A stretch of 64,000 nt of DNA from Legionella saoudiensis. GTDB taxonomy: Bacteria; Pseudomonadota; Gammaproteobacteria; Legionellales; Legionellaceae. How positions within the stretch are numbered: the stretch's first letter is position 1; each line of letters opens with the position of its first letter. A program made the translations under genes and the position numbers. The stretch spans positions 124,001 to 188,000 of the forward strand of contig NZ_LN901324.1 in NCBI RefSeq assembly GCF_001465875.1, read 5' to 3'. Shown in pieces: positions 36,481 to 45,772 of this stretch. The notes beneath the pieces are model-generated. The model was not told the origin of the DNA. It did not search any database and was given only the letters and a program-made list of their open reading frames with translations.

Positions 36481-37125
36481 TTAATTTACGACTACTAATT
36501 TAGCTTCTTCATTTTTCTCTTCTTCAACCGAAGAAACCTCGTCACAAAAGAGTTCAATGTTTTTAACTAAATCATTAAATCGTTCGGATACAGGATCCTT
36601 TTGTGCAGAATAGACACCATAAGAAAATGCACCGACACAAAGCGCAGGAATACCGATGCTTGCAAGAGCAATTACAAGATAATCAGCGACATAACTCGCA
36701 GAAAGAACGCCAAAATACAAGGCACCGAATGAGCCACCTATGGTCAAGGCGACACTCAGTAAAAGGATGTACATGCATACCAAGGAAAGTTTATAGTTTA
36801 TGCTGGCTAAGTTACTCGGAGTATGGATGGTAGTTGGGAAGCATAAAATATTGGTTTGCAGCTCTCTGCATGCGTTTACAATATCTTGTTCTTCTTCTGT
36901 TGAGTTTGATGAAACTAAGCTCATAAGAGCAGTTGTATTATGAATAACTAAATTTAATTGCTGCTTGGTATACGGATCATCAGTCATTGCAAGGATGTTT
37001 TGGCATTGAGTAATGATATGAGCGCTTAGGTTTGAAATGGTTCTGCGATCTTGAGTTCCTTTTTTCTGATCTTTCGTTTTTAAAAACCAATATTTGGATA
37101 GCCGTAGTTCTACATCATGCATCAT
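36481..37125 (-). CDS. Unknown protein with two membrane helices
   Basis: A 214-residue protein I do not recognise. A soluble helical N-terminal part (1-110) is followed by two close transmembrane helices at about 115-137 and 145-170, then a short acidic tail (EEEKNEEAKLVVVN). There is no signal peptide. Two start codons are adjacent (37125, 37122). The composition resembles Legionella-specific membrane-inserted effectors, but nothing proves export. It is not close enough to the glycosyltransferase gene to show an operon (61 bases). Confidence 0.65.
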   Translation of the reverse strand: MMHDVELRLSKYWFLKTKDQKKGTQDRRTISNLSAHIITQCQNILAMTDDPYTKQQLNLVIHNTTALMSLVSSNSTEEEQDIVNACRELQTNILCFPTTIHTPSNLASINYKLSLVCMYILLLSVALTIGGSFGALYFGVLSASYVADYLVIALASIGIPALCVGAFSYGVYSAQKDPVSERFNDLVKNIELFCDEVSSVEEEKNEEAKLVVVN

Positions 37126-37186
37126 ATTTCACTCCATGTCTTTGATAAAAATGAAAAATTATTTGGATCAATTGAACTCTATTCTA

Positions 37187-38572
37187 TTAAATTGGCTTCC
37201 CCAAAATACGATTAATGAAATAACGAATTGACGATACGGTACAGCCTAAGGCACGAAATTGACGGAAGCCAAGCATTTCAGTAAAACACAACCACATTGC
37301 TCTGAATGAATCGCTTTTGTTTCGGTATTTATTAAAGCTAATTACATTAAGAAAGAGCACAGTTACCGTAGCATAGGTAATAAAGCCCCACGCTAAAAGA
37401 ATTAGCCATGCTAAGGCGATGAAGTTTATCTGTGCAAAGAAGAGGGATATGATAAATAAGATTAGGGTAAGAAATTCAATTACTGGTCCAAAAATATCAA
37501 ATAAAATATAAAGCGGGAAAGTTAAGAGGCCTACAATTCCATATTTAGGATTGCAGAACATACCCATGTGTACCTCTGCACTTCGTAACATTCCTCGTTG
37601 CCATTTATCTCTTTGTTTCCAGAAGGCTTTCCAGGTACGTGGCATTTCAGTCCAACAAAAAGCATCGGATGAATGCTTTACCATGTAGGGGTAATTATGC
37701 TTTCGCATATAATGATGTATTTTGATGGTTATTTCTGCATCATAACTAAAATTTTTTGTGTCAAAGCCCTTTACCTCATGCAACAGTTCCGTTTCAAAAA
37801 AAGTAAAAGCTCCTGGAAAGCATAAGGCGCCACCAAAAGTATTCAAACCTGAACGGCTATAAAGAAAAGAACGCATATGTTCGAGTGCTTGAGACGCAGA
37901 AATAAATGATTTAGGTAACTGGCGTGTGAGCATTTTTCCGTTAGCAACTTGATTATCATTTAAGCTATAAACAGTGCCACTGACTGCAACGCAGTGACGA
38001 TGTGATAAAAAAGTATAGATTAATCGGGTTAATGCCTCGGGCTCCACTACCGTGTCCGCATCTAAAGTCATCATAATGGGAGTTTGGCAGGCATTTAAGC
38101 CGGCGTTAATTGAATCAGCGCCACAACTCCAAGGAGAATGTTCCTTATCGATAACCGTCACATTTTTAAACCGTTCAGATTGGTAATAGTGTTTTATTTT
38201 TGATGTCTCAATCAATTGCTTACTGGTCACTGGTACTTCGTAAAGCACAAGCTCTTTTTTTAATAGCTCCAGTGTTCTATCGGTAGAACCATCATTAACT
38301 ATAATGAAGTTAACATTTTTATAGTCACTGTTTAGAGCGCTGTATAGCATATTTAATATGCGATTTTCTTCATTAAACGCAGGGGTCACGATGGTCATAG
38401 GCATTAATTCAAGGTGATCAATAAATTGCTCAATGCCGCCATAAGTTGCCTCTTGAAATTTTTTGATAATGTCAGGCGCACAGCTTAATAAAAGTAAAAA
38501 GCACCAGATATTTAAAAAGGCAAAATAAATGAGGATTGCAATCGTTAAGATAACAAGGATATTTAATATCAT
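37187..38572 (-). CDS. Processive family 2 glycosyltransferase, copy 1
   Basis: A 461-residue membrane polymerase of the PgaC/YaiP/NfrB-like group. A membrane helix is at the N-terminus (about 2-27). The GT-A domain has VTPAFNEENRIL and VNDGSTD (about 60-95), TLDADTVVEP (DxD, about 175), SYDAEITIKI (about 275) and KQRDKWQRG (QxxRW-like with Lys for Arg, about 325). About four membrane helices follow at 350-425. It probably builds and extrudes an exopolysaccharide. The start overlaps the HEAT-protein stop by four bases (ATGA). Copy 2 is at 41904-43289. Confidence 0.9.
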   Translation of the reverse strand: MILNILVILTIAILIYFAFLNIWCFLLLLSCAPDIIKKFQEATYGGIEQFIDHLELMPMTIVTPAFNEENRILNMLYSALNSDYKNVNFIIVNDGSTDRTLELLKKELVLYEVPVTSKQLIETSKIKHYYQSERFKNVTVIDKEHSPWSCGADSINAGLNACQTPIMMTLDADTVVEPEALTRLIYTFLSHRHCVAVSGTVYSLNDNQVANGKMLTRQLPKSFISASQALEHMRSFLYSRSGLNTFGGALCFPGAFTFFETELLHEVKGFDTKNFSYDAEITIKIHHYMRKHNYPYMVKHSSDAFCWTEMPRTWKAFWKQRDKWQRGMLRSAEVHMGMFCNPKYGIVGLLTFPLYILFDIFGPVIEFLTLILFIISLFFAQINFIALAWLILLAWGFITYATVTVLFLNVISFNKYRNKSDSFRAMWLCFTEMLGFRQFRALGCTVSSIRYFINRILGKPI

Positions 38573-39615
38573 ACATGCTCTCTTGTTATTAATGCTTTCT
38601 GTGCAGTTTCATAAGCAAATCTATCTTTATCAGGAGATTGATTGTGTAAAACTTCAATACCTTTTGCGCCTTGTTCGATTAAGGCGTTGGCGGCATTTAC
38701 GCGAACCCACCATTCGAGATCGCATAATAGGTGAGCTAAGAGCTGAATGCTTTTATCTCCTGGTATAGCACCTAGAGCCTTTGCAATGGCTGCACGCACT
38801 TCCCAATGATTATCCATTGCCAGCTCATAAATTAATTCATTTTTTTCTTTATCTTGGCAATGCATATAGTAGCGAATAATGGCTATCTTTAAATCAACTA
38901 CATTAATATTAAAATCTTCTTTAGCGATTGGAGCTATTGTCTGTTGGGGAAACTCACACAGCAGTCGATAGCAAAATGTTTTTACGTAGGGATTCGGTTC
39001 TACTTGCAATCGCTCGATGATAATGGGAGATAAATCACGCGGTCCACGGGTAATCATTTTTGCTAATAAAGATTGCTGCAAACGGCGTCCTTGAGAAAAG
39101 GTAGTGATAATATTATTGATTTGCTCATCATCACCAAATTGCACGATGCTAAGGCCGGCATTCATGGAAATAAGGAGCGTAGTGTCATTGAGTAATCGGA
39201 AGATCCTTTTGCGATCATCGGCATCCAAACCATACAAATAGCACATTGCAGCTTGATTGCGTTTGAACCCACTATAGGATGAGGCCCATTTTATTGCTAC
39301 AGGCTTCAATACTAAAGTGAATAATTGTTTCTTGAGATGCTCAAAATAATCATTGGGTTTTTCTCCCAAACGTTTCATGACAATTAGAACATTAGGTACG
39401 GATTTTTTTAATTTTTTAGCCTGCTCCATAGAAATAGGTTTTTTATTGTTCATATGTGAATGGAGCAAGTCAAAAATCCATTTCAAATTATGGCTATTTT
39501 TTTTCTTATACCAACTAAAATAGCACTTCGCAAAAAAAGTGAGTAAGACAAACAGGGTAATAAGGATTAGCTCCAGTATTGCCACAATTTTTACAATGTG
39601 CAGTATTGTTTCCAT
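38569..39615 (-). CDS. HEAT-repeat inner-membrane protein of the polysaccharide locus
   Basis: A 348-residue protein with one N-terminal membrane helix (about 7-29), a charged linker, and a helical body. The last 110 residues carry HEAT-like repeats: AMDNHWEVRAAIAKALGAI and LCDLEWWVRVNAANALIEQGAKG. It lies between the outer-membrane barrel gene (8 bases upstream) and a glycosyltransferase that overlaps its end. It may bridge synthase and exporter, or regulate the synthase; that is inference from operon order. Confidence 0.85.
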   Translation of the reverse strand: METILHIVKIVAILELILITLFVLLTFFAKCYFSWYKKKNSHNLKWIFDLLHSHMNNKKPISMEQAKKLKKSVPNVLIVMKRLGEKPNDYFEHLKKQLFTLVLKPVAIKWASSYSGFKRNQAAMCYLYGLDADDRKRIFRLLNDTTLLISMNAGLSIVQFGDDEQINNIITTFSQGRRLQQSLLAKMITRGPRDLSPIIIERLQVEPNPYVKTFCYRLLCEFPQQTIAPIAKEDFNINVVDLKIAIIRYYMHCQDKEKNELIYELAMDNHWEVRAAIAKALGAIPGDKSIQLLAHLLCDLEWWVRVNAANALIEQGAKGIEVLHNQSPDKDRFAYETAQKALITREHV

Positions 39616-39623
39616 GTTCTTCC

Positions 39624-41675
39624 TCAGAACCTGTATTTAAAGGCAACTGAGCCGTCATAAAGGTTACGAACTAAATTGCTTGGATATTTCCATCGTTGAT
39701 AGCCCGCTCCTAATTCGGCAAGGATGTGGTGGTTAAAAAGAGGGAAGCCATAACTCGCATTGATGTAATTATTTTGTATCACAATAAAGTTTACCGTTAA
39801 TAAGTCTGCAAGGTCAGGGCTTGTTCCACTACCCGCCCCAATTCCTAAATAATGATCTAAGTTACCGCCAAAATATCTCCGGGCTTTTAATGTATATAGA
39901 ATGGAAGTATTTTTATGACCCTTAGGAACAAAATAATAAGGTCTAAAATTAAACCAGTAATTTTTAGGGTATAAGCTAATTGAACTGGTGTAAGTTACAA
40001 AAAAAGTTTGAGCTATTTTGGCGTATTTGGCACCGCCAGACAGTTCAAAAAATTTAGGAATATTAACGTACGCCTCACCCGATGTGGAAAGATCGGGAAA
40101 TATAGAAGGTTTATCTGCAAAAGCTACGCTTAAATCAGCATAAATGTTTCGATTAAACCGCGGCGAAAAATCCAGCTCATATTGAGCTGCGCTTTGGCGT
40201 AACCTTGATGCATAATTGACCCGGCCAGTAGCTACACCATAGATAGTATCGCGACTGTAATAAATGCTGGACCAATCCCAAACTGAGTGCACATCAGATA
40301 CATAAGCATTATCAGATGAAATTCCTATTTCATTTAAACCATAGGCATAACGAGGACTAACGCTGTTAATATCGGCTAATAAGCCATCGATTTTTTTATC
40401 TTTAGGTGAAATTTTCTTAGCTTGCTGGTATGCGCGTGCAGCCAAAGAGTATTGGCGGAGGGTGTCGTGGATCATTCCCTCCTTCATTAGTAACTCGGTA
40501 TCATAAGGCTTGCGTTTTAGCCCACTTCTAATCACACTTAATGCATTCATGTCATTGTGTTGGTCCAGATAAAAATTAGCCAAGGCAATGCGATATTCAC
40601 TATTATCTGGGTATTGAGCAACTAGATTTTGTAAAATTGTCTTAGCCTCTTTGTATCTTTTTTGCGTGATGTAACTTTTAGCTTGGGCTAACTTATCTAT
40701 TCTGGCTGCGGGACGTCTTGAATAAATTCTCTTTGTTTTATGAGGCCTGCTTAACTCGGCTAGCTGTTTTTTTAATAGTAACAAGGGCTGGGAATTGCGC
40801 GGATTGCTGAGCATACCCTGTCTAATTAAATCTTGCGCTTCTTTAAACTTTCTTTGGACTAGACTTAATTTAATCAAACCAACACGAGCATCTAAATAGT
40901 CGGGTTTGCGAATTAAAACTGCGCGTAAGCGCACGGTTGCTTGCGGATAATCTTTTAGTTGAAAGTAAATAAGTCCTAATAACAATTCACTATCTAAATC
41001 TTTGGGATTAATTTTTAAGTTTTGTAATGCCTTTTCTTTAGCAAGGGTTAGTTTACCTTGCGCTCTTAATTTTTTTATCTCAGCTAAACTGGTGGATGCT
41101 GGCTTTTTGCTTATGGCAACTTGTTTGGTTACTGCTACAGCGTGTTCCGTCACTCCTACAGGTTGTTTTTTTAAGAGGTTTTTCGCTGATAAAATACTTA
41201 CTTCTTGGATAATAGTTGCTTTAAGAGCAAGGAGCTCTTGCTGTTTCGGATTTTGATACAATCCAACGACAATTAAATTTGAAGCTTCCTGAAACTGTTT
41301 ATTAAGGATTTTTATGCGGATTAATGCAATCCGCGCATCCATATAAGTTGGCGTTTGCGCTAAAACCTGGCTAAAGCAGGTACTGGCTTCTTTAAAGTTT
41401 CGTTCTTGATAATAAATTAGCCCTAATATAAACCGCATATCACCATCATGAGGATGCTGTTGTAGATAAGTTTTGGCTATGGTTTTTGCTTCTGATAATT
41501 TACCAGTCTTTCTTAATTGTTGCACTTGCTCCAAAGCTGAATGGGAGAGCCTAGATTGGTTTTTATTGTTTGGATTTACTGAATGCGTTACTTGATTACT
41601 TTGGATGGGTTGTGATGAGGCTGCCAGCGCATCAAAAAACATAAAACAGGATAGAAAAAATATATGCTTTTGCAT
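39624..41675 (-). CDS. TPR-containing YaiO-type outer-membrane beta-barrel protein
   Basis: A 683-residue exported protein. The signal peptide is MQKHIFFLSCFMFFDALAA. About a dozen TPR motifs fill residues 45-430 in three blocks (LRKTGKLSEAKTIA, LRAQGKLTLAKEKA, YITQKRYKEAKTIL). The C-terminal 250 residues are beta-barrel-like, alternating polar and aromatic, and end with VAFKYRF, a typical terminal Phe. This TPR-then-barrel plan is that of PgaA, BcsC, NfrA and YaiO, which export polysaccharide across the outer membrane. No ribosome site precedes its ATG; see the mini-ORF at 41676-41720. Confidence 0.88.
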   Translation of the reverse strand: MQKHIFFLSCFMFFDALAASSQPIQSNQVTHSVNPNNKNQSRLSHSALEQVQQLRKTGKLSEAKTIAKTYLQQHPHDGDMRFILGLIYYQERNFKEASTCFSQVLAQTPTYMDARIALIRIKILNKQFQEASNLIVVGLYQNPKQQELLALKATIIQEVSILSAKNLLKKQPVGVTEHAVAVTKQVAISKKPASTSLAEIKKLRAQGKLTLAKEKALQNLKINPKDLDSELLLGLIYFQLKDYPQATVRLRAVLIRKPDYLDARVGLIKLSLVQRKFKEAQDLIRQGMLSNPRNSQPLLLLKKQLAELSRPHKTKRIYSRRPAARIDKLAQAKSYITQKRYKEAKTILQNLVAQYPDNSEYRIALANFYLDQHNDMNALSVIRSGLKRKPYDTELLMKEGMIHDTLRQYSLAARAYQQAKKISPKDKKIDGLLADINSVSPRYAYGLNEIGISSDNAYVSDVHSVWDWSSIYYSRDTIYGVATGRVNYASRLRQSAAQYELDFSPRFNRNIYADLSVAFADKPSIFPDLSTSGEAYVNIPKFFELSGGAKYAKIAQTFFVTYTSSISLYPKNYWFNFRPYYFVPKGHKNTSILYTLKARRYFGGNLDHYLGIGAGSGTSPDLADLLTVNFIVIQNNYINASYGFPLFNHHILAELGAGYQRWKYPSNLVRNLYDGSVAFKYRF

Positions 41676-41720
41676 CTAGATGCACCCATTAATTATCGAG
41701 AAAGAGCAATAAACCGACAC
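41676..41720 (-). CDS. Possible 14-codon leader peptide coupled to the outer-membrane gene
   Basis: GTG 41720 has AAGGAG six bases upstream. The frame runs 14 codons (VSVYCSFSIINGCI) to a TAG that directly abuts the ATG of the following gene, in the same frame. The main gene lacks its own ribosome site, so reinitiation after this peptide could set its translation. Confidence 0.4.
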   Translation of the reverse strand: MSVYCSFSIINGCI

Positions 41721-41808
41721 GGCGTACTCCTTGTAAAATGCCTAAAATTGAGTTGCGTATAAGGATGCACTAGTAAGCCCTTATAGTCCTAAGTACTATC
41801 CGTCTCCA

Positions 41809-41837
41809 AATATAATCGTGTTGGATAGGATCGTCAA
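41809..41837 (-). promoter_or_regulatory. Sigma-70 promoter of the polysaccharide operon
   Basis: Read on the minus strand: TTGACG (41837-41832), a 17-base spacer, TATATT (41814-41809). It lies about 135 bases upstream of the outer-membrane protein start and downstream of glycosyltransferase copy 2, so the three-gene operon need not rely on transcription from copy 2. Confidence 0.65.
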
Positions 41838-41903
41838 CAAGATGTTAACTGCTGTTTTTAAATGAATTTGCTGGAATTTAATTGCCTGCAAAAGAGGTGC
41901 TTA

Positions 41904-43289
41904 TTAAAGAGGCTTCCCTAAGATGCGGTCAATTAGGTAACGAAGTGTTGATATGGTGCAATTTAGGGCACGAAATTGTCGAAATCCTAACATTTCGGTA
42001 AAACTCAACCACATTGCTCTAAAAACATCAGTTCTTTTCCGATATTTGTTAAAACTAATGACATTAAGAAACAGTACAGATAGGGTCGTATAAGTAATAA
42101 ATCCCCATGCTAAAATCAATAGCCACATTAATATATACCAATTAACTTGCTCTAAATAAACGGATATTATTAGGAGCACTAGTGATGTAAACTCAACGAC
42201 TGGTCCGAAAATATCAAATAAAATATACAGTGGAAATGTTAGTAAGCCCACAATTCCGTATCTGGGGTTGAATAACATCCCTATATGTTTCTGAGCGCTT
42301 CTTAACATGCCACGCTGCCATTTATCTCGTTGTTTCCAGAAAGAAGCCCAGGTTCCTGGCATTTCTGTCCAACAAAAAGCATCAGAGGAATGTTTTACCA
42401 TATAGGGGTATTTATGCTTCCGCATGTAATGATGTATTTTGATGGTTATTTCTGCATCATAACTAAAGTTTTGTGTATCAAAGCCATTCATCTGATGCAG
42501 TAATTCTGTCTCAAAAAGCGTAAACGCTCCAGGAAAGCATAATGCGCCACCAAAGGTATTTAAACCCGAACGACTGTAAAGAAAAGAGCGCATGTGCTCT
42601 AGTGCTTGTGCTGCGGAAATAAATGGTTTGGGTAATCGGTGTGTTAACATTTTTCCATGCACAACGCGATTATCATTTAAACAATAAACAGTGCCACTAA
42701 CGGCAACACAATGGCGATGAGATAAAAAGGTATAAATTAACCGAGTTAATGCTTCGGGTTCAACCACAGTATCGGCATCTATGGTGAGCATAATTGGGGT
42801 TTGGCACGCATTTAAACCGGCATTAATGGAGTCAGCAGCGCAATTCCAAGGAGAATGTTCCTTATCGATAACCATCAAATTTTTAAAACGTTCAGATTGG
42901 TAATAATGTTTTATCTTTGAAGTTTTTATTAATTGTTTACTGGCCACCGGAATTTCATAGAGTAAAAATTCTCTCTTTAATAGGTCCAAGGTTCCATCAG
43001 TAGAGCCATCATTGACTACAATAAAATTTGCATTTTTGTAATCACTTCTTAGCCCGCTATAAAGCATATTTAAAATGCGTTTTTCTTCATTAAAGGCAGG
43101 AGTCACCACAGTAACAGGCATTAATTCCAGATGGTCAATTAATTGGTCGATGCCGCCATAGGTTGCCTCTTGGAATTTTTTAATGATGTCGGGACCACAG
43201 CTAAGCAAAAGTATAAAGCACCAAACATTTAAGAAGGCAAAATAAATGAGAATAGCGAATGTTAAAAAAATAATGATATCAAATACCAT
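41904..43289 (-). CDS. Processive family 2 glycosyltransferase, copy 2
   Basis: 461 residues, collinear without gaps with copy 1 (37187-38572) and roughly four in five residues the same by eye. All motifs are kept: VNDGSTDGT, TIDADTVVEP, SYDAEITIKI, KQRDKWQRG, and the C-terminal membrane helices. Differences gather in the membrane helices (for example 375-400) and in scattered surface positions. Intact reading frame and preserved motifs suggest it is active. It lies upstream of the operon with its own start region, and diverges from the VWD-protein gene. Confidence 0.9.
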   Translation of the reverse strand: MVFDIIIFLTFAILIYFAFLNVWCFILLLSCGPDIIKKFQEATYGGIDQLIDHLELMPVTVVTPAFNEEKRILNMLYSGLRSDYKNANFIVVNDGSTDGTLDLLKREFLLYEIPVASKQLIKTSKIKHYYQSERFKNLMVIDKEHSPWNCAADSINAGLNACQTPIMLTIDADTVVEPEALTRLIYTFLSHRHCVAVSGTVYCLNDNRVVHGKMLTHRLPKPFISAAQALEHMRSFLYSRSGLNTFGGALCFPGAFTLFETELLHQMNGFDTQNFSYDAEITIKIHHYMRKHKYPYMVKHSSDAFCWTEMPGTWASFWKQRDKWQRGMLRSAQKHIGMLFNPRYGIVGLLTFPLYILFDIFGPVVEFTSLVLLIISVYLEQVNWYILMWLLILAWGFITYTTLSVLFLNVISFNKYRKRTDVFRAMWLSFTEMLGFRQFRALNCTISTLRYLIDRILGKPL

Positions 43290-43546
43290 CTCTCTTTCCC
43301 TTCTATTAATGTCCTTGGCGCTCTTTCATCAGCAATTTGTGCGAATCTAGCAAACGATACTTGTTTATCCCATATATTCACAATAGCTAATAACTCCTAC
43401 AAAATCATTAAATGTTTACTATCTTTCTGTATTTAGAAAATCCTTTAGGGCTTGGCTTTGAAAGTAATGTAGTATGATGAGGTTGATAAATAAGGTTTTT
43501 TATCTGTTTAGCGAGACGTATATTATGACAAGGAGGACAAAGATAC

Positions 43547-45469
43547 ATGAAAGGTTATTATTTAATACGTGGCATTATGGGGAGCATGGGATTGCTCTTG
43601 ATGCTTGCACCAAATCATGCAGGGTCTGCAGAGCAGGAATCAACCGCTACTGATAAGATGACATCTCAATCTTCATCTCACCCGAGCCTGAAAGAGCTTC
43701 AATCTTGGCGCTCATCCATCATGCGCGTTCCTCGACCTCAAAATGCGTGCTTTTCTGCCAAATATCCTAAAGCAGAATGGACTGAAGTCCCCTGTACCAA
43801 GGCGCCGTTATGGCCTTATCGCCCTGCTCGCGGTGGACGTCATGGCTTTACTGTAGGCAATGGTAATGATGTTACTGCCCAGGCAGCTAGTGGTAATATA
43901 AGCGAAGCGATTGGCTCCTTCGATAGTGTCAGCGGAGTAGTGAATGAATATGGAGTTAGCCCAATAAACGGTACGCTCACAGCAAATATTTTTTCCCTTC
44001 AATTAAATTCAAATTTCTTTCTTAATACTCCTGCCTGTAATGGGATTTCTGGTTGTGAAGGTTGGGCGCAGTTTGTTTACTCCAACACCAGTGGTGTAGC
44101 TTTTATTCAGTATTGGCTCATTAACTATGGGCCGACATGTCCGGCAACCGGAGGTCCTGGAGGTACTGGATGGATATCTTTTAGCAATGATTGCTATGGC
44201 AATAGTAATGCGGTTGTGATTACTGGGAGCCCTCCTTTAAATATTTCTAAGCTCAGTCAGATGGTAGTTGCTGGCCAAGCGGCTGCAGGGGGGAATGACA
44301 CGCTTACTATGACATTGAATGGTACAGCTTATTCCACAAGTGATCATGACAGTGTGGTCAGCCTGGCTAATTATTGGCAAACAGCCGAATTTAATGTCTT
44401 TGGTGATGGTAATGGTTCAGAGGCTAAGTTTAACTACAACTCCTCGAATGTGGCGGCGCTTAAAGTAAGGACTGCGGTGGATGCGGGTAGTTCCGCTGCA
44501 CCAAGCTGTCTGGCTACAGGTTATACGGCTGAGACGAATAATCTTAATTTTGGACTATTTACGGCAAGTCCGGCTGGAGCGAACCCTGCTGCCATTGTAT
44601 TTACGGAAAGTAGTACTAATACCGGGAGTTCTGCTTGCCAAACCGCATCGAGTACAGGGGATACCCATATCACGAATTTTGCTGGTTTAGAATATGACTT
44701 TCAGGCAACTGGAGATTTTGTGTTAGCTGAGGCTGGTCCTGATTTCATTGTGCAGACTCGTCAAGCCTCACCTGTGATTGATCCGCGGTGGAAGGATACG
44801 TCCATAAACAAGGGGGTTGCTGTGCAAATGGGACAAACTCGTGTGGCTGTTTATGTTGGCCCTACACGATTAGTCATTAATGGTAAACCTTATAAAATGC
44901 GCAAGGGGCAACGACACTTAGAGGTTAACGGGGTACAAATTGCACGCAGGGATAATGAGTTTATAATCATTGGACCTAAAGGGGATAGCGTGCGCGCAAT
45001 GCTCTTTGATAATGGCATGAACACTTGGATGAACGTAACTGTAAGCCTGAGTAGTTCTATGGGTAAAACACGTGGTTTGCTAGGTAATTTAGACGACAAT
45101 ATCCATGAGTTAATCACCTCTCAAGGGATAGCTTTAAACTGGCCAGTTTCTTTTCATGATCTTTATACCATTTATGGCGAAAGTTGGCGTGTGAAGCCGG
45201 AGCAAATGTTGCTTGAGGCGGATACTATGGTAAGACCCGGGATTCCTGAAAAACCATTTTACGTAAGTGATCTGCATCCAAGAGAAGCGGCACAGGCTAT
45301 TGATGTGTGTAAAGCTTCCGGAGTTACGGAACCTACATTACTTGAGGCTTGTGCGCTCGATACCGCGGTTCTGGGCGATAACGAAATATCCGTTAGACCT
45401 TATCTTCATGCTAATGCTCCACGCGAGGTAATGCCACGTCCTCTTGTTGAATCTAAAAAGCATCGTTAA
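43547..45469 (+). CDS. Secreted protein with C-terminal VWD-like domain
   Basis: A 640-residue exported protein with a signal peptide (about 8-27). Residues 50-360 are a beta-rich domain I know only as an uncharacterised bacterial family, with PRPQNACFSAKYPKAEWTEVPC, LNSNFFLNTPAC, FIQYWLINYGPTCP and EFNVFGDGNGSEA. Residues 371-545 resemble von Willebrand factor type D: GDTHITNFAGLEYDFQATGDF and GKTRGLLGNLDDN. Several Cys pairs suggest disulphides. Such proteins may be adhesive; here it diverges from the polysaccharide locus. The ribosome site AAGGAGG is strong. Confidence 0.82.
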   Translation: MKGYYLIRGIMGSMGLLLMLAPNHAGSAEQESTATDKMTSQSSSHPSLKELQSWRSSIMRVPRPQNACFSAKYPKAEWTEVPCTKAPLWPYRPARGGRHGFTVGNGNDVTAQAASGNISEAIGSFDSVSGVVNEYGVSPINGTLTANIFSLQLNSNFFLNTPACNGISGCEGWAQFVYSNTSGVAFIQYWLINYGPTCPATGGPGGTGWISFSNDCYGNSNAVVITGSPPLNISKLSQMVVAGQAAAGGNDTLTMTLNGTAYSTSDHDSVVSLANYWQTAEFNVFGDGNGSEAKFNYNSSNVAALKVRTAVDAGSSAAPSCLATGYTAETNNLNFGLFTASPAGANPAAIVFTESSTNTGSSACQTASSTGDTHITNFAGLEYDFQATGDFVLAEAGPDFIVQTRQASPVIDPRWKDTSINKGVAVQMGQTRVAVYVGPTRLVINGKPYKMRKGQRHLEVNGVQIARRDNEFIIIGPKGDSVRAMLFDNGMNTWMNVTVSLSSSMGKTRGLLGNLDDNIHELITSQGIALNWPVSFHDLYTIYGESWRVKPEQMLLEADTMVRPGIPEKPFYVSDLHPREAAQAIDVCKASGVTEPTLLEACALDTAVLGDNEISVRPYLHANAPREVMPRPLVESKKHR

Positions 45470-45772
45470 GAGTAGCCCGCTTGCTTGCAAGCGGGATTAA
45501 TTTTACGGAGAGATGTTAACTGTCGGCCCCTATGCGCAATAACTCAAGCTTTGTGCCATGAACTCCTGGGTTGCTTCGGCACTGCGTTTCTCGCAATGAC
45601 GTGGTTGGTTTTTGAGCAGCCGTCTCCGCTATTAATTGATATAAATTAATATGGATATGCTTTATCCGTCATTGCGAACGAAGTGAAGCAACCCAGAGTT
45701 TAGGACTTCGATCATCATGACTTTTGTGAGCATCGGTGTGGAAGCCCGATTGCAAGCAATCAGGCTAAGAGT
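45470..45772. repeat. Repeat-filled gap with terminator and large inverted repeat
   Basis: A terminator-like stem, CCCGCTTGC (45476-45484) / GCAAGCGGG (45487-45495), follows the VWD gene. A large inverted repeat then spans 45566-45696: CTGGGTTGCTTC...CGCAATGACG on the left and CGTCATTGCG...GAAGCAACCCAG on the right. A further hairpin, CCCGATTGC / GCAATCAGG, is near 45748-45766, just past the stop of the convergent gene. No coding frame is credible. Confidence 0.75.

Noticed and set aside
41676..41720. Amber stop before the outer-membrane gene read as a nonsense mutation in a longer protein
   Set aside because: The protein from ATG 41675 already has a complete signal peptide, so the upstream codons are better seen as a leader peptide.
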